Of a stretch of DNA of 64,000 nucleotides, positions 17,801-26,176 are shown one piece after another (the stretch's first letter is position 1; the number at the start of each line of letters is the position of its first letter). The DNA is from Alcaligenes ammonioxydans (lineage in GTDB: Bacteria > Pseudomonadota > Gammaproteobacteria > Burkholderiales > Burkholderiaceae_B). The position numbers and the translations under genes were made by a program. The stretch spans positions 1,426,001 through 1,490,000 of the forward strand of contig NZ_CP049362.1 in the NCBI RefSeq assembly GCF_019343455.1. Reading direction: 5' to 3'. The notes beneath the pieces are model-generated. The model searched no databases. It saw nothing but the letters and a program-made list of their open reading frames with translations, and was not told the origin of the DNA.

Positions 17801-17830
17801 TAGACGAAATGTGTCAGGCTCCCTCTGCAT
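14798..17830 (-). CDS. hybrid sensor histidine kinase: MHYT, PAS, HisKA, HATPase, receiver, Hpt
   Basis: The 1010-aa inner-membrane protein begins with seven helices of an MHYT sensor, carrying MHFIGM (97-102), MHYSGM (160-165) and MHYTGM (227-232), motifs proposed to bind copper and sense gases such as O2 or NO. A PAS domain (about 290-405) and a coiled linker lead to HisKA with His437 in SHEIRTPL, HATPase (about 540-650, with DTGIGM and FGGTGLG), a receiver with Asp721 and a C-terminal Hpt with His861 in HGIRGTAGNLG. The expected phosphorelay is His437, Asp721, His861, then Asp58 of the HD-GYP protein. The start is uncertain: an in-frame ATG at 17764 would remove 22 residues. Confidence 0.9.
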   Translation of the reverse strand: MQREPDTFRLTCPRGPLRTSAPMRILDQFFISADPMAPLLVGSYNSGLVILSLLVAIFSSGMALHTAHIARMADLRLHRQIAICTGAIALGGGIWTMHFIGMLAFELCTSVHYDPAITMLSVLPSVGASWVALQILSQARVQRSHLIIGGVLVGLGIGTMHYSGMAAMRMAPLLRYEPVTFFLSIGVAVILATLALWIRFRLHRTRLTLLQRVVISGIVLGLAISGMHYTGMAAARFIGQTTPPDDLIIFNSTFASMVLSTFTITVTVLVAAANGLLRYRQLFLKMEESESHNRAIVDTAIDGIITISSNGTILDFNHSAERLFGWKAGEVLGRNVNMLMPEPDRSRHDSYLSNYLRSNDPKVIGVGRDVTGLRKDGSLMPMRLAVGRVRQPGDPIFVGFVTDMSRYNALTESLRQSAEKAEQAAQAKSAFLANMSHEIRTPLNAIIGFSDLMLNDALTAQQSKHLNIINQSARSLLALLNDILDTTKLERGSVELEQVDFSLIDLCQQVVASLRLAADAKNLEFRLSCAPELHPFYKGDPMRIQQVLNNLIGNAIKFTQSGAVRVEVNPEPGRNAVSIRVTDTGIGMSPEQLRHVFTPFTQADVSISRRFGGTGLGVSIARQLVDLMGGTLEVQSTLGVGSVFEVRIPLEPGNEPCLSPENQAVPHLPPLRILVADDINLNQELLTLTLEQHGHSVTATDSGHKVLELLDKEDFDVVLLDVHMPELDGLETARRWREQERREARLPLPLIALTASVMESDRHAAQEAGINGFATKPLDLPALMQEIARVMGLATTSSPDDSVEPQKSGLIDWDLGLSLWGSPVRLRRALLSFLSDLHTRYPLDEIKQASPNWEVVLGSLHGIRGTAGNLGLPQVSLLSAELEEKIRRGQTRQMRGRIEQLQDMFNRIAQELSHHGPPAPYTDSQAGVVHSPDVVLNYLHILHSSVQLNELDEPALQAICQYLESTGQSETLNNLNKTIDLFDFVQASSILTALITELNASLAKDPPRHE

Positions 17831-17925
17831 AGCAAGAGGGAATGTAACGATGAAACCCGGATAGGTTACCGAGTTTGTCTCTTACTGTGCAGCTTTTTAC
17901 ATGGATTGACGAAAAATATTCATGT

Positions 17926-19266
17926 TTAAAGCAAGGTTCCGGTCAGCAGCAGCGCCGCTACTGAAAAGTAAATGACCAGCCCGAGCACATCCACCAAGGT
18001 GGCAACCAGGGGAGCCGAGGCGCTGGCCGGGTCAAAACCGACGCGTTGCAAGATAAAGGGCAGCATGGAGCCAATGCAGGAGCCAAAGGTCACAATGCCC
18101 ACCAGAGCCAGCCAGATCGTAAAGGCAATCAGCAAGGAGTGTTCGCCGTAATCGTACAAGCCCAGATGTTGCCAGACTTCAATACGCACAAAGCCGATGG
18201 CCCCAAGCAGGGTGCCCAGCACCAGACCGACCGGCAGCTCGCGCAATAGCACACGCCACCAGTCTCGTACCCGCACCTCACCGAGCGCCAGGCCCCGAAT
18301 CAGCAAGGACGTGGCCTGCGAGCCGGAGTTTCCTCCTGAACTCATGATCAGGGGAATGAACATGGCCAGCACCACAGCCTTTTCCAACTGTATTTCGTAA
18401 TACTGCATGGCGCTGGCGGTGAGCATTTCGCCCAGGAATAAAATGGCCAGCCAGCCCCCCCGCTTGCGGATCATGGTGCTGAAGCCGGCCTGCAAATAGG
18501 GTTTGCCTATATGCTCGGCGCCGCCAAACCGGTTCATGTCCTCATCGGCTTCGTCCATCAAGGCGTCAATGACATCATCTACCGTCACAATGCCGATGAT
18601 GACCTGAGCCTCGTCGACCACCGGAATAGCCAGAAAGTCGTGTCGCCGAATAAGCTGGGCCACAGCCTCCTTGTCAGTGAGTGCCTGCACCGTGATGGGG
18701 CTGTCACCGCTCCACAGATCGGTCAGGGCCGCTTGGGGCGCAGCACACACCAGCTTGCGCAAAGGCACCACAAATTGGAGCTGCTGCTTGTCATTGACGA
18801 CGTAAATGGCATAGACCGTCTCGCGCGTGCTTTCCACCTCCCGGATGTACTGTAGGGTCTGGGCGACGTTCCAGCTCATGGGAACCTGCAGAAACTCCGT
18901 GGTCATGATGCCGCCGGCCGTATCGGCGGGGTAGTACATCAGCCGCATGACGGAGGTACGGGTGGGCTGGCTCAAACGGCTCAGAATCTGCTCCTGATCC
19001 TGCGGGTCCAGGTCTTGCAGCAGGTCGGCCATGCGGTCTTCAGCCAGTGTTTCCAGAACAGGCAGGCGTTCTGGCCGACGCAGCTCCATCGCAATGGCGC
19101 TGGCCCAGCGCAGTTCGGGTCGTTCCAGCAAAGCCTGCAGTCGCTCATTGTCCAGCTCCTGGGCAGCGAGCAGGGCGGGGCCGCGCTCGAGCTGGTTCAA
19201 GGCCAGGACAATATCGGCAATCGGAGTGGGGGGGCCAAGTAGGTCAATAGATGGATGCTTGGGCAT
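17926..19266 (-). CDS. mgtE: magnesium transporter MgtE
   Basis: The 446-aa protein has the MgtE plan: an N-terminal superhelical domain (to about residue 120), a CBS pair (about 130-250, with TAGGIMTTEF and VVDEAQVIIGIVTVDDVIDAL) and five C-terminal membrane helices including the GGNSGSQATSLLIRGLALGE segment that lines the pore. It imports Mg2+ across the inner membrane and closes when the cytosolic domains bind Mg2+. It is monocistronic. I see no M-box-like riboswitch in the short leader upstream of 19266. Confidence 0.93.
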   Translation of the reverse strand: MPKHPSIDLLGPPTPIADIVLALNQLERGPALLAAQELDNERLQALLERPELRWASAIAMELRRPERLPVLETLAEDRMADLLQDLDPQDQEQILSRLSQPTRTSVMRLMYYPADTAGGIMTTEFLQVPMSWNVAQTLQYIREVESTRETVYAIYVVNDKQQLQFVVPLRKLVCAAPQAALTDLWSGDSPITVQALTDKEAVAQLIRRHDFLAIPVVDEAQVIIGIVTVDDVIDALMDEADEDMNRFGGAEHIGKPYLQAGFSTMIRKRGGWLAILFLGEMLTASAMQYYEIQLEKAVVLAMFIPLIMSSGGNSGSQATSLLIRGLALGEVRVRDWWRVLLRELPVGLVLGTLLGAIGFVRIEVWQHLGLYDYGEHSLLIAFTIWLALVGIVTFGSCIGSMLPFILQRVGFDPASASAPLVATLVDVLGLVIYFSVAALLLTGTLL

Positions 19267-19416
19267 GCAATACTCCAGTGGACGTGCAAGTACGGAATGT
19301 CGTGGCTTGGCGTGGTGACTGTTGGGCGCGGGGTTCTTGTAACGATCTGCCAGGATTGATTGTCCTGGGCCAGAATGGTGCTAGGATACGAATAGTGTTA
19401 ACCAGTGGAGCATCTT

Positions 19417-19785
19417 ATGGACATGAAGGCCAAACTGACAGCCCTGACAATCACGGTATTGATGGGCGGAGCCGTTATTCCAATGGCTCAAGCGCAATAT
19501 GTGGGTCCCTCCAGCCAGAAAACATTCACTAAAGTTGAACAGCTTGTGAACAACGCCAAGGACGATGATCCGGTCGCCTTGCGGGGCAAACTGCTGCGCA
19601 AACTGTCCGATGAAACGTATCTTTTTGCCGATGAAACCGGCGAAATTCAGGTCGAGATCGATGACAAGATTTTCCCCCAAGAGCCGGTGGATGCTAACAC
19701 AACCGTCGAGATCGTTGGCGAGATGGACAAGGCCATCGTTGGCACCAATGAAGTGGATGTCAAGACAATCACTATCGTTCGGTAA
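19417..19785 (+). CDS. YgiW/YdeI family periplasmic OB-fold stress protein
   Basis: The product is 122 aa from the ATG at 19417, which follows GGAG at good spacing; the in-frame GTG at 19405 is less likely. A signal peptide ends near AQAQY. The mature part is a BOF (bacterial OB-fold) domain with KVEQLVNNAKDDDPVALRGKLLRKLSDETYLFADETGEIQVEIDDKIF, the hallmark of YgiW/YdeI. Relatives are periplasmic and linked to peroxide, cationic peptide and metal stress. It is divergent from mgtE and closed by a terminator. Confidence 0.88.
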   Translation: MDMKAKLTALTITVLMGGAVIPMAQAQYVGPSSQKTFTKVEQLVNNAKDDDPVALRGKLLRKLSDETYLFADETGEIQVEIDDKIFPQEPVDANTTVEIVGEMDKAIVGTNEVDVKTITIVR

Positions 19786-19802
19786 ACGCGTATCTTGAAT
19801 GT

Positions 19803-19837
19803 AAAAAAGCCCGCCGACCCGGTTCGCGGGCTTTTTT
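19803..19837 (+). terminator. intrinsic terminator after the YgiW-like gene
   Basis: GCCCGC (19809-19814) pairs with GCGGGC (19826-19831), flanked by six A on the left and six T on the right, so it can work in both directions. Confidence 0.85.
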
Positions 19838-19936
19838 ATGGTGCCGGCGATGCTATAGTGCCCGCTCTCGCCCCCTGTACTCAAAGGATAAGTTCAGGAC
19901 ACGGCGATTTTGTCCGCTACAAGACCAGGAACCACC

Positions 19937-20698
19937 ATGAGCACCGCAATTAATTTTGATAAAGGCAACTACCGCTTCATTCCGACTGGCGTGAATCGCT
20001 TTTCGGGCGGGGTCGCCGCTCAGCCCGGCTATGAGATCTGTCGGGTCGTGTTCTCCGCGCCCGTCCCTCTGAAAGAGGGTTTTGATTTGATTCAGGCCGT
20101 GCTGGAAGCCGAAGAACGTCCTTTGACGGCTTTGTGCGCGTGTGAATTGCGTTCGCCTGAGCCTGTCAGCGACAGTGACTTCAATAAATTCAATGAGTTG
20201 TACCTGGAAACCCTGAAAGAGTGGGGTTTGCTCAAAGGCAAACATAATCCGGTTGCACGCAGCAATGTGTCGCCTTTGGTGGGGGCTCCGGCCGAGCCCA
20301 GCTTTTATGCCTTCAGCTACACGGTGGAAACCGATATTGAAGAGGCCACCTTTGTGATCGCCGGCAGTTGCGAGGTTCCCGAAACCCCGGACGATTACAT
20401 AGAGAGCATTGTGGCGTATCAGGACGTCTCGCTCGAAGGCCTGTTAAAAAAGGCCCAGTGGGTGCTCGATGAAATGGAGCGTCGCCTGGAAGTGCTGGGT
20501 CATGAGTGGGCCGATACGACGGCCACTCATGCTTACACCGTGCATAATCTGCATCCTTTCATGGCCAGTGAGCTGGCCCAGCGCGGCGCGATCAATCATG
20601 GTCTGGGCTGGCACTTGGCACGACCTCCGGTCAAGGATCTGGAATACGAAATGGATTGTCGTCGTATTTTGAATGAGCGAATTCTCACGATTGATTAA
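19937..20698 (+). CDS. CnbZ-like (2-amino-5-chloromuconate deaminase family) protein
   Basis: The ATG at 19937 with AGGAA ahead gives 253 aa. The sequence (NFDKGNYRFIPTGVNRFSGGVAAQPGYEICRVVF, TALCACELRSPEP, NPVARSNVSP, DTTATHAYTVHNLHPFM, LEYEMDCRRIL) matches my recollection of the family named after CnbZ, a chloroaminophenol-pathway deaminase, with a distant RidA/YjgF-like look. No aminophenol ring-cleavage genes are nearby, so a housekeeping enamine or imine deaminase role is as likely. It is flanked by terminators on both sides and is therefore monocistronic. Confidence 0.65.
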   Translation: MSTAINFDKGNYRFIPTGVNRFSGGVAAQPGYEICRVVFSAPVPLKEGFDLIQAVLEAEERPLTALCACELRSPEPVSDSDFNKFNELYLETLKEWGLLKGKHNPVARSNVSPLVGAPAEPSFYAFSYTVETDIEEATFVIAGSCEVPETPDDYIESIVAYQDVSLEGLLKKAQWVLDEMERRLEVLGHEWADTTATHAYTVHNLHPFMASELAQRGAINHGLGWHLARPPVKDLEYEMDCRRILNERILTID

Positions 20699-20718
20699 GC
20701 TGCCTGATCAAGCGGCAG

Positions 20719-20750
20719 ACAGGCCCACGCTTGCGTGGGCCTGTGTGTTT
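20719..20750 (+). terminator. terminator between the CnbZ-like gene and nhaA
   Basis: ACAGGCCCACGC (20719-20730) and GCGTGGGCCTGT (20733-20744) form a 12-bp stem followed by GTGTTT. It separates two convergent genes. Confidence 0.75.
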
Positions 20751-22114
20751 TACGCCTGACTGTATACCGGCTCAGCGGCTGAGCGTTGATAACGGCGACG
20801 TACCATCAGTCCCCACAGCAGACCCAGCACAGCTGAGGCTAAGGAGCCGCACAGCACGCCCAGCTTGGCCGCATCCAGCAAAACGGGCTCTGCAAACGCG
20901 AGGTTGGCAACAAAGATCGACATGGTAAAGCCAATACCGGCCAGCAAACCAATCAGGGTGACGCCGGCCCAGCTCATGCCGGCTGGCAGAGTGCATAGCC
21001 CCAAGCGTACAGGCAGCCAGGTTCCCAGCAAGACGCCCAGCGGCTTGCCCACAATCAAGGCAATCGCCACACCAAACAGAGCACTATGTGCACCGGCTGC
21101 ATTCAGGTCTAAACCGTTCAGGCTGACACCGGCATTGGCCAGGGCGAAAACCGGCATGATGATAAAGGCCACCCACGGATGCAGCAGCGCGGGAATACGC
21201 TGCACAGGGGGCAGGATCTCACGTTGAGCAAGTTGCATTTTTTGCAGCGTATGCATGATTTCCTGTGTGTCATGCTGGCTCTCCAGCTTGGTCGCCAGCT
21301 CCAGATTCAGATGGCGAGCCTTGCGCGGCAGTGGCAGCGTGCGCACCGGGCTCATCATGCCTAGAACAACGCCGGCCAACGTGGGGTGAGCACCCGTTTT
21401 CAAGAGCCCAAACCAGAGAATGGCGCCAGGAAGCACATAGGCCCAGGCCGAACCTATTCCCATTTTCTGTAAGCCCAGCACTGCCGCAATGCCCACGGCG
21501 GCGATCAGGAAAGCGCTGTAGTCCAGCCCACCCGAGTAGAAGAAGGCGATGATCAGAATGGCGACCAGATCATCAATGATGGCCAGAGCCAGCAAAAAGA
21601 CGCGCAGGCTGGGGGGCAGGGAGCGACCCAGCAGAGCCAATACGCCTACTGCAAAGGCAATATCGGTGGCGGTTGGAATAGCCCAGCCCATCAGAACCTG
21701 CGGCTCGGGGTTCATTGCCGCATAAATGAGTGCGGGCAGGGTGATGGCAGATAGGGCGGCGCAGATTGGCAGCATGGCCGAGCGCCAGTCGGACAAGGCC
21801 CCGTCATGGATCTCACGACGGATCTCCATCCCGACCACTAGAAAGAACAGGGTCATTAAGATATCGTTGACCCAAAAATGCAGATCTTGCGAAAAACGCC
21901 AGCTACCCAGCTCCAGGGTGATTTGGGTATGCCATAAGGCCGAGTAACTGTCAGCAAACGGGGAGTTGGCCCAGATCAGGGCGACAGCGGCGGCCATCAG
22001 CAAGATGACGCCGCCTAGGGCTTCAATGTGCAAAAGACGCTGAAGTTGGGCCTGTAGTTGGCGGGTCAGGACATGGGCGCGCGGTAAAGGCGCGCCGGAA
22101 GAGGGGTGAGACAT
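20750..22114 (-). CDS. nhaA: Na+/H+ antiporter NhaA
   Basis: From the ATG at 22114 (GGAG upstream) the protein has 454 aa with about twelve membrane helices. Family residues are intact: [10 protein letters not shown] holds the first essential Asp, and [18 protein letters not shown] holds the Asp pair that binds Na+ and H+. NhaA expels sodium using the proton gradient and matters at alkaline pH or high salt. A longer frame to 22201 adds 29 residues without helix character and is unlikely. It is slightly longer than the E. coli enzyme, mainly at the N-terminus. Confidence 0.93.
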   Translation of the reverse strand: MSHPSSGAPLPRAHVLTRQLQAQLQRLLHIEALGGVILLMAAAVALIWANSPFADSYSALWHTQITLELGSWRFSQDLHFWVNDILMTLFFLVVGMEIRREIHDGALSDWRSAMLPICAALSAITLPALIYAAMNPEPQVLMGWAIPTATDIAFAVGVLALLGRSLPPSLRVFLLALAIIDDLVAILIIAFFYSGGLDYSAFLIAAVGIAAVLGLQKMGIGSAWAYVLPGAILWFGLLKTGAHPTLAGVVLGMMSPVRTLPLPRKARHLNLELATKLESQHDTQEIMHTLQKMQLAQREILPPVQRIPALLHPWVAFIIMPVFALANAGVSLNGLDLNAAGAHSALFGVAIALIVGKPLGVLLGTWLPVRLGLCTLPAGMSWAGVTLIGLLAGIGFTMSIFVANLAFAEPVLLDAAKLGVLCGSLASAVLGLLWGLMVRRRYQRSAAEPVYSQA

Positions 22115-22232
22115 GGTCGGCAATTCTCCACAAGGCGGCCCGACCCTGCGTAAGCATTTAACCTGCCCTGCTGCACCATGCCAGCAAAACACCCTGCGCA
22201 ATTATAGGGAGGGAGTTTCTTTAAGGCAAATG

Positions 22233-22691
22233 TCAGCTTGGGCGGGTCTCGGGGATGATATGCAAGGGAATGGTGACCGGGCCATCATTGATCAGGCTCA
22301 ACTGCATGTCGGCGCCAAACACACCGCACTGTGTATCGGGCACGCGCACGCGAGCCATCGCCACCAGTTCATCGAACAGCGGCTGGCTGATGGCCGGTGG
22401 CGCGGCGCGGCTAAAACCGGGGCGGTTGCCTTTGCGTGTATCGGCGGCCAAGGTGAACTGGCTCACCAGCAGCAGTTGCCCCCCGGCTTGCAGCAGATTC
22501 AGGTTCATCTTGCCCTGCTCATCTGAAAAGATGCGTAGAGCCAGTAGTTTGTCCAGCAAACGCGCGGCCTGCTCACTGGTGTCCCCGTGCTCTGCACAGA
22601 CCAGAACCGCCATGCCGGCACCGATTTTTGCGACAGTCTGGCCGTCAATATCGACCTGGGCCCGCCGTACTCGTTGAATCAAGGCAATCAT
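22233..22691 (-). CDS. dtd: D-aminoacyl-tRNA deacylase
   Basis: The 152-aa protein is a standard-length Dtd. It begins MIALIQRV and keeps the catalytic-face motif [17 protein letters not shown] and the cross-subunit Pro motif region [11 protein letters not shown]. It removes D-amino acids (and Gly from mischarged tRNA-Ala) from tRNA in the cytoplasm. It sits between nhaA and an SMR transporter gene on the same strand, 15 bp from the latter, so joint transcription is likely. Confidence 0.93.
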   Translation of the reverse strand: MIALIQRVRRAQVDIDGQTVAKIGAGMAVLVCAEHGDTSEQAARLLDKLLALRIFSDEQGKMNLNLLQAGGQLLLVSQFTLAADTRKGNRPGFSRAAPPAISQPLFDELVAMARVRVPDTQCGVFGADMQLSLINDGPVTIPLHIIPETRPS

Positions 22692-22706
22692 TGTGTTTCA
22701 GTAAAA

Positions 22707-23051
22707 TCAGTGGCCGACGGTTTCAGAGAACAGGTTCACGATCAAGACGCCCACCACAATAAAGGCGATGCCAATCATAGCGGCCAAATCCAGTTTCTGC
22801 TTAAAGAACACCCAGCCAATCAAGGAAATCAGCACAATACCGACGCCGCTCCAGATGGCGTAGGCCACGCCCACGGGCATTACCCGCAGGCTTAGGGACA
22901 GAAAATAAAAGGCAGCGGCGTAAAACAGAATGGTAAAGGCGCTGGGCATCAGACGGGTGAATTGCTCAGAGCGCTGCAACAAGCTGGTCGCGATGATCTC
23001 AAAAATAATCGCGAAGCACAAATGCAAGTAGGCGAGGCTGGCGGGAGTCAT
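22707..23051 (-). CDS. small multidrug resistance (SMR) transporter
   Basis: The 114-aa, four-helix protein has the essential membrane Glu at residue 18 in FEIIATSLLQRSE and the YAIWSGVG signature of helix 3, placing it in the EmrE/QacE branch rather than the SugE/Gdx branch, though the call between them is not firm. It would export cationic compounds with protons as a dimer. It is sandwiched between a DedA gene (6 bp away) and dtd in one leftward cluster. Confidence 0.85.
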   Translation of the reverse strand: MTPASLAYLHLCFAIIFEIIATSLLQRSEQFTRLMPSAFTILFYAAAFYFLSLSLRVMPVGVAYAIWSGVGIVLISLIGWVFFKQKLDLAAMIGIAFIVVGVLIVNLFSETVGH

Positions 23052-23057
23052 TGAAAA

Positions 23058-23576
23058 TCAGGGTTGAAAACTGAGCCAGCCGGGCAAAAGCAGCACACTG
23101 GCCCACAGCGCGGCCGAGGCCCAGGAAGAAATATGAAAGCTGAGGGGCGACATGGAGCAGGTGCCGGCAATCAGGGGCACGGTCGAGCGCAAGGGGCCGA
23201 TAAAGCGGCAAGCCACAATACTAAACCATCCCCAGCGGGCAAAAAACGCTTGTGCCTTGGCATACAGATGTAAACGCTTGCGCGCCCATTCAAAATGGAA
23301 CAGGTTGCCGCCGTAACGCTGGCCCAGGTAAAAGGAGATGGCGTTGCCCACACCAGCCCCCAAGGTGACGGATAACCAAACCGGCAGCAAGCTCATTTCA
23401 CCGGCACCGACCAAGGCGCCGACGGACAGAAGAATGGCGGTGCCTGGTATGACCAAAGCCAAAAAGGGCAGGGATTCGATCAGACACAGGGCAAATACGG
23501 CGGGGGCAACCCATTGGGGGTTGGCGCTGATCAGCGCCGTGGCTTGCTCTGCAAAATTACTTAAAGTGCTCAGCAT
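23058..23576 (-). CDS. DedA family membrane protein
   Basis: The 172-aa protein shows the DedA/SNARE-associated core: ESLPFLALVIPGTAILLSVGAL, GAGVGNAISFYLGQRYGG and the RFIGPLRSTVPLIAGTCSMSPLSF block with its conserved Arg. DedA proteins are lipid-carrier flippases of the inner membrane that affect envelope integrity and drug tolerance. It is a little shorter than the common 190-220 aa at the C-terminus, ending right after a helix. It precedes the SMR gene on the same strand. Confidence 0.85.
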   Translation of the reverse strand: MLSTLSNFAEQATALISANPQWVAPAVFALCLIESLPFLALVIPGTAILLSVGALVGAGEMSLLPVWLSVTLGAGVGNAISFYLGQRYGGNLFHFEWARKRLHLYAKAQAFFARWGWFSIVACRFIGPLRSTVPLIAGTCSMSPLSFHISSWASAALWASVLLLPGWLSFQP

Positions 23577-23612
23577 ATCAATCAGGGAGAGGTGACAGCG
23601 ACAGGCCGTTCT

Positions 23613-24083
23613 TTATTTCAAGGCAAGGCTCAGGATCAGACGGTCCTTGTGCTGCAAACCATCCTCAAAAAGAGCCTCGTCGTAATAGCGTAGGAAGTAA
23701 TCAGGTTCTACCGCCACGACCCGAAAGCCGGCGCGCTGATAGAAAAACAGCGGATACCCGATGGTCCCAGTGGCAACAGTGAGCGTATGGGCACCCTGAG
23801 CACGTACATAATCAATGACAGTCGATAACAGTTGCGCACCCAGACCCCGGCCCTGATGCGACGGCGCTACCGCGATATTCATCAACTCCCAGCTCTGAGC
23901 ATTCTGGGGCTGCACAATGGCGGCCGCAGCCGTGTGCTCCTGATCGTCGATACGCCAGGCATGGGGTGTGTGTCGATATGTCTCGATCAGACGCGGGCTG
24001 GGGTCGGCGTGCAAGAGCAACGACAGGGGCAGGCTGGACCCGTGTACCTGCTGTGGGTGGCCCGGCTTGCGGGACGGGTTCAT
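23613..24083 (-). CDS. GNAT family N-acetyltransferase
   Basis: The 156-aa protein carries GNAT motif A, MNIAVAPSHQGRGLGAQLL, which binds the acetyl-CoA pyrophosphate, followed by the motif B region FFYQRAGFRVVAVEPDYF. Its ATG overlaps the stop of the YchJ-family gene (ATGA), so both are translated from one message. The first 40 residues differ from the usual GNAT start and may recognise the substrate. The substrate cannot be predicted. Confidence 0.82.
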   Translation of the reverse strand: MNPSRKPGHPQQVHGSSLPLSLLLHADPSPRLIETYRHTPHAWRIDDQEHTAAAAIVQPQNAQSWELMNIAVAPSHQGRGLGAQLLSTVIDYVRAQGAHTLTVATGTIGYPLFFYQRAGFRVVAVEPDYFLRYYDEALFEDGLQHKDRLILSLALK

Positions 24084-24514
24084 GAGAACTCACCGTCCAC
24101 GTAAAACCATTGCCCCTGCTCCAGCACAAAGCGGCTGACCTCGTGCAGACGGTTAGCCCGTCCGTGCAGCCGATTGCGGGCGACAAACTCCACAAGAGCG
24201 TGCGTGTCGGAAATGCGCTCATGACGGCGCACTTCCAGCCCCAGCCATTGCAAACCTTCCGCATTGGGCTCAAGCGAGTGCGGGCGGGTGGAACTATGCC
24301 AAGTGGCCAGCAGGTAGTCCAGGTCGTCGCGTACGAAAGCGCTGTAACGCGAGCGCATCAAAGCAGCGGCATCCGGGGCTTGCAAATAGAGAGGGCCTTG
24401 GTGCCAGGGACCACAGCAGGTTTCGTAGGGTTTGGGGTTGCCGCAAGGGCAGGTGTTTTTCGAAAAGGAAGTCTTTTTCAAGGGCGTTACTGCCAAGATC
24501 GAACAATGGCACAA
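24080..24514 (-). CDS. YchJ family protein with SEC-C zinc motif
   Basis: The protein (about 130-144 aa) opens with CPCGNPKPYETCCGPWHQG, a SEC-C-type zinc-binding motif, then ALMRSRYSAFVRDDLDYLLATWHSSTRP, the YchJ/UPF0225 NTF2-like domain. Function of the family is unknown. The start is unclear: the frame opens at a TTG at 24514, and no ATG occurs before the zinc motif, so a TTG start here or about 33 bp downstream must be used. It is coupled to the GNAT gene. Confidence 0.8.
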   Translation of the reverse strand: MCHCSILAVTPLKKTSFSKNTCPCGNPKPYETCCGPWHQGPLYLQAPDAAALMRSRYSAFVRDDLDYLLATWHSSTRPHSLEPNAEGLQWLGLEVRRHERISDTHALVEFVARNRLHGRANRLHEVSRFVLEQGQWFYVDGEFS

Positions 24515-24579
24515 GCATACCTGAAAGCAGCGGTGGCTTTAGAGCAATGGCAGCGACCAAACGTAACGGAGCCCGGTAT

Positions 24580-24609
24580 CAAAAAACCCGCCCGCAAAAG
24601 CGGACGGGT
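24580..24609 (-). terminator. terminator of the M48 lipoprotein gene
   Basis: On the minus strand a 10-bp stem with one mismatch (24586-24595 with 24600-24609) and a 4-nt loop is followed by T6. Confidence 0.8.
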
Positions 24610-24641
24610 CAGGGCGAGATGTCAGATCACCTTAAAGCGGC

Positions 24642-25400
24642 TTATTGGGCTGCGTCAATACGCTGCTGCATACGTTGGGCACGCTCCTTGGAGCCAGGGT
24701 GAGAGCTCATGACGCTGCTTTGTCCGCCGTCCAGGGCAGCCAGTTTTTCAAATGCCGTCACCAGCCCTTGGGTCTTGAGCTGGCGCTCGCTGAGCAGTTC
24801 AAACGAGTAGTCGTCTGCATCGGACTCTTGCGATTGGGAAAACTGTGCGTTCAGAAAAGCTTCAGACAGCTCGCCCAGCTGGCTGGCGTTCAATTGAGTC
24901 ACCAAGGTGTTGCCTGTGGCGGCGGCCGCATCACGAGCCGCGGACAGGCTGTAGGCTGTTTGCATGGCTTTCTTGCTGTGGCCCAGTTCCACGTGGCCCA
25001 TTTCGTGGCCGATGACGCCGCGCAGTTCATCGTCATTCATTTGGTCCATCAGACCCGCGTAGACGCGGATGCAGCCATTGGCCATGGCCCATGCGTTGAC
25101 TTCCTGGGTCTGGTAGACCTTGAAGCTCGGGGTTTGGCCATTTAACGGTTTCGTCAGCGGCTTGACGACACGTTGCAGGCGCTGGTTGTACTTGCTGTTG
25201 GCACTGGCCACTTTATGTTCAGCGTCCATTTGTTGGCAAGATTGATCAGACAAGGCGATCACTTCCTGATCGGACAGACTGAATGCCTGCACGGCCTTGC
25301 TGCCAGCGCCTACCATGCCGCCCATGTCCATGGTTTGGCAGCCCGCTGTCAGACCAGCGAGGGCCAGCATTGCGGCCAATGTTCCGATACGAGACATCAT
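24642..25400 (-). CDS. M48 family metalloprotease, periplasmic lipoprotein
   Basis: The ATG at 25400 follows AAGGGGAAG and gives 252 aa. A lipobox LTAG-Cys21 ends the signal peptide. The zinc site HEMGH (132-136) with a downstream SDADDYS Glu-type ligand region identifies a peptidase M48, of the LoiP/YggG kind that acts on outer-membrane or misfolded envelope proteins. Codons upstream to 25424 start with TTG and lack a ribosome site. It is monocistronic with its own terminator. Confidence 0.88.
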   Translation of the reverse strand: MMSRIGTLAAMLALAGLTAGCQTMDMGGMVGAGSKAVQAFSLSDQEVIALSDQSCQQMDAEHKVASANSKYNQRLQRVVKPLTKPLNGQTPSFKVYQTQEVNAWAMANGCIRVYAGLMDQMNDDELRGVIGHEMGHVELGHSKKAMQTAYSLSAARDAAAATGNTLVTQLNASQLGELSEAFLNAQFSQSQESDADDYSFELLSERQLKTQGLVTAFEKLAALDGGQSSVMSSHPGSKERAQRMQQRIDAAQ

Positions 25401-25690
25401 CAACTTCCCCTTCTGTTTATGCAAAGAGACGGAATTTTAATGATGAGGTGGCTAAGGAGTGGCTTATAAAACAATATTTAACATTGTTCCGGGTGTGCTT
25501 ACACAAAGGAAAGGAGACGCTGAAACGTACCCGGCAGGCTGATGTGATGCCGGCCACGGGGATCGGCCTGACCATGACAGGCCTTGACCTCCTTGAGTTT
25601 CGGCGAGCCAGATCCGAGTGAATTTAAACGCTGCCTATCAGGGGGCAGTGCTACTATCAAACTCACAAAAACGACAGGGAGGACAAGTAA

Positions 25691-26176
25691 ATGAGTAAAA
25701 AAATCATAGTCTTACTAGGGGTTGTGGCACTGACGGCCTGTACGACTCAACCCCGTCAGGAGCGGCATGCGGCTGTCCAGACCAGTGAACGTTGCGCGCC
25801 GATTGACGAGGCCAGTGTTGCCGCCTTGTTTGAGCGCTGGAACACGTCGCTGCAAACCGGCCAGCCCGAGGAAGTGCTTGAGAATTACGCAGAGCGTTCG
25901 ATTTTGCTGCCAACTTTGTCTGGGGTGAACCGTATCAGCCGCGCAGAGAAAGAAGACTATTTTGAGCATTTCTTGGCCGCTCGACCGCAGGGTAAGGTCA
26001 CCGAAAGGCAAATTACCTTGGGCTGCAACATGGCCGTGGATTCGGGCTCCTATACCTTCCATATGGGAAATAGCGGCGAGGACGTCAAAGCGCGCTACAC
26101 CTATACCTACCAATGGGATGGCAAGCAGTGGTTAATTGTCAGTCACCATTCCTCGTTGGTGCCAAGGGATAAATAA
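25691..26176 (+). CDS. NTF2-like (SgcJ/EcaC or DUF4440-like) lipoprotein
   Basis: The 161-aa product follows GGGAGGACAAGTAA. A short signal ends in the lipobox LTA-Cys17. The mature part (VAALFERWNTSLQTGQPEEVLENYAERSILLPTLSG, then YTFHMGNSGEDVKARYTYTYQWDGKQWLIVSHHSS) has the NTF2-like barrel of the CaMKII-association/SgcJ group. These periplasmic or extracellular small barrels often bind ligands without catalysis. Neighbours give no further clue. Confidence 0.75.
   Translation: MSKKIIVLLGVVALTACTTQPRQERHAAVQTSERCAPIDEASVAALFERWNTSLQTGQPEEVLENYAERSILLPTLSGVNRISRAEKEDYFEHFLAARPQGKVTERQITLGCNMAVDSGSYTFHMGNSGEDVKARYTYTYQWDGKQWLIVSHHSSLVPRDK

Noticed and set aside
19267..19416. Mg2+ riboswitch ahead of mgtE
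   Set aside because: The leader is short and contains no M-box-like conserved blocks that I can recognise.
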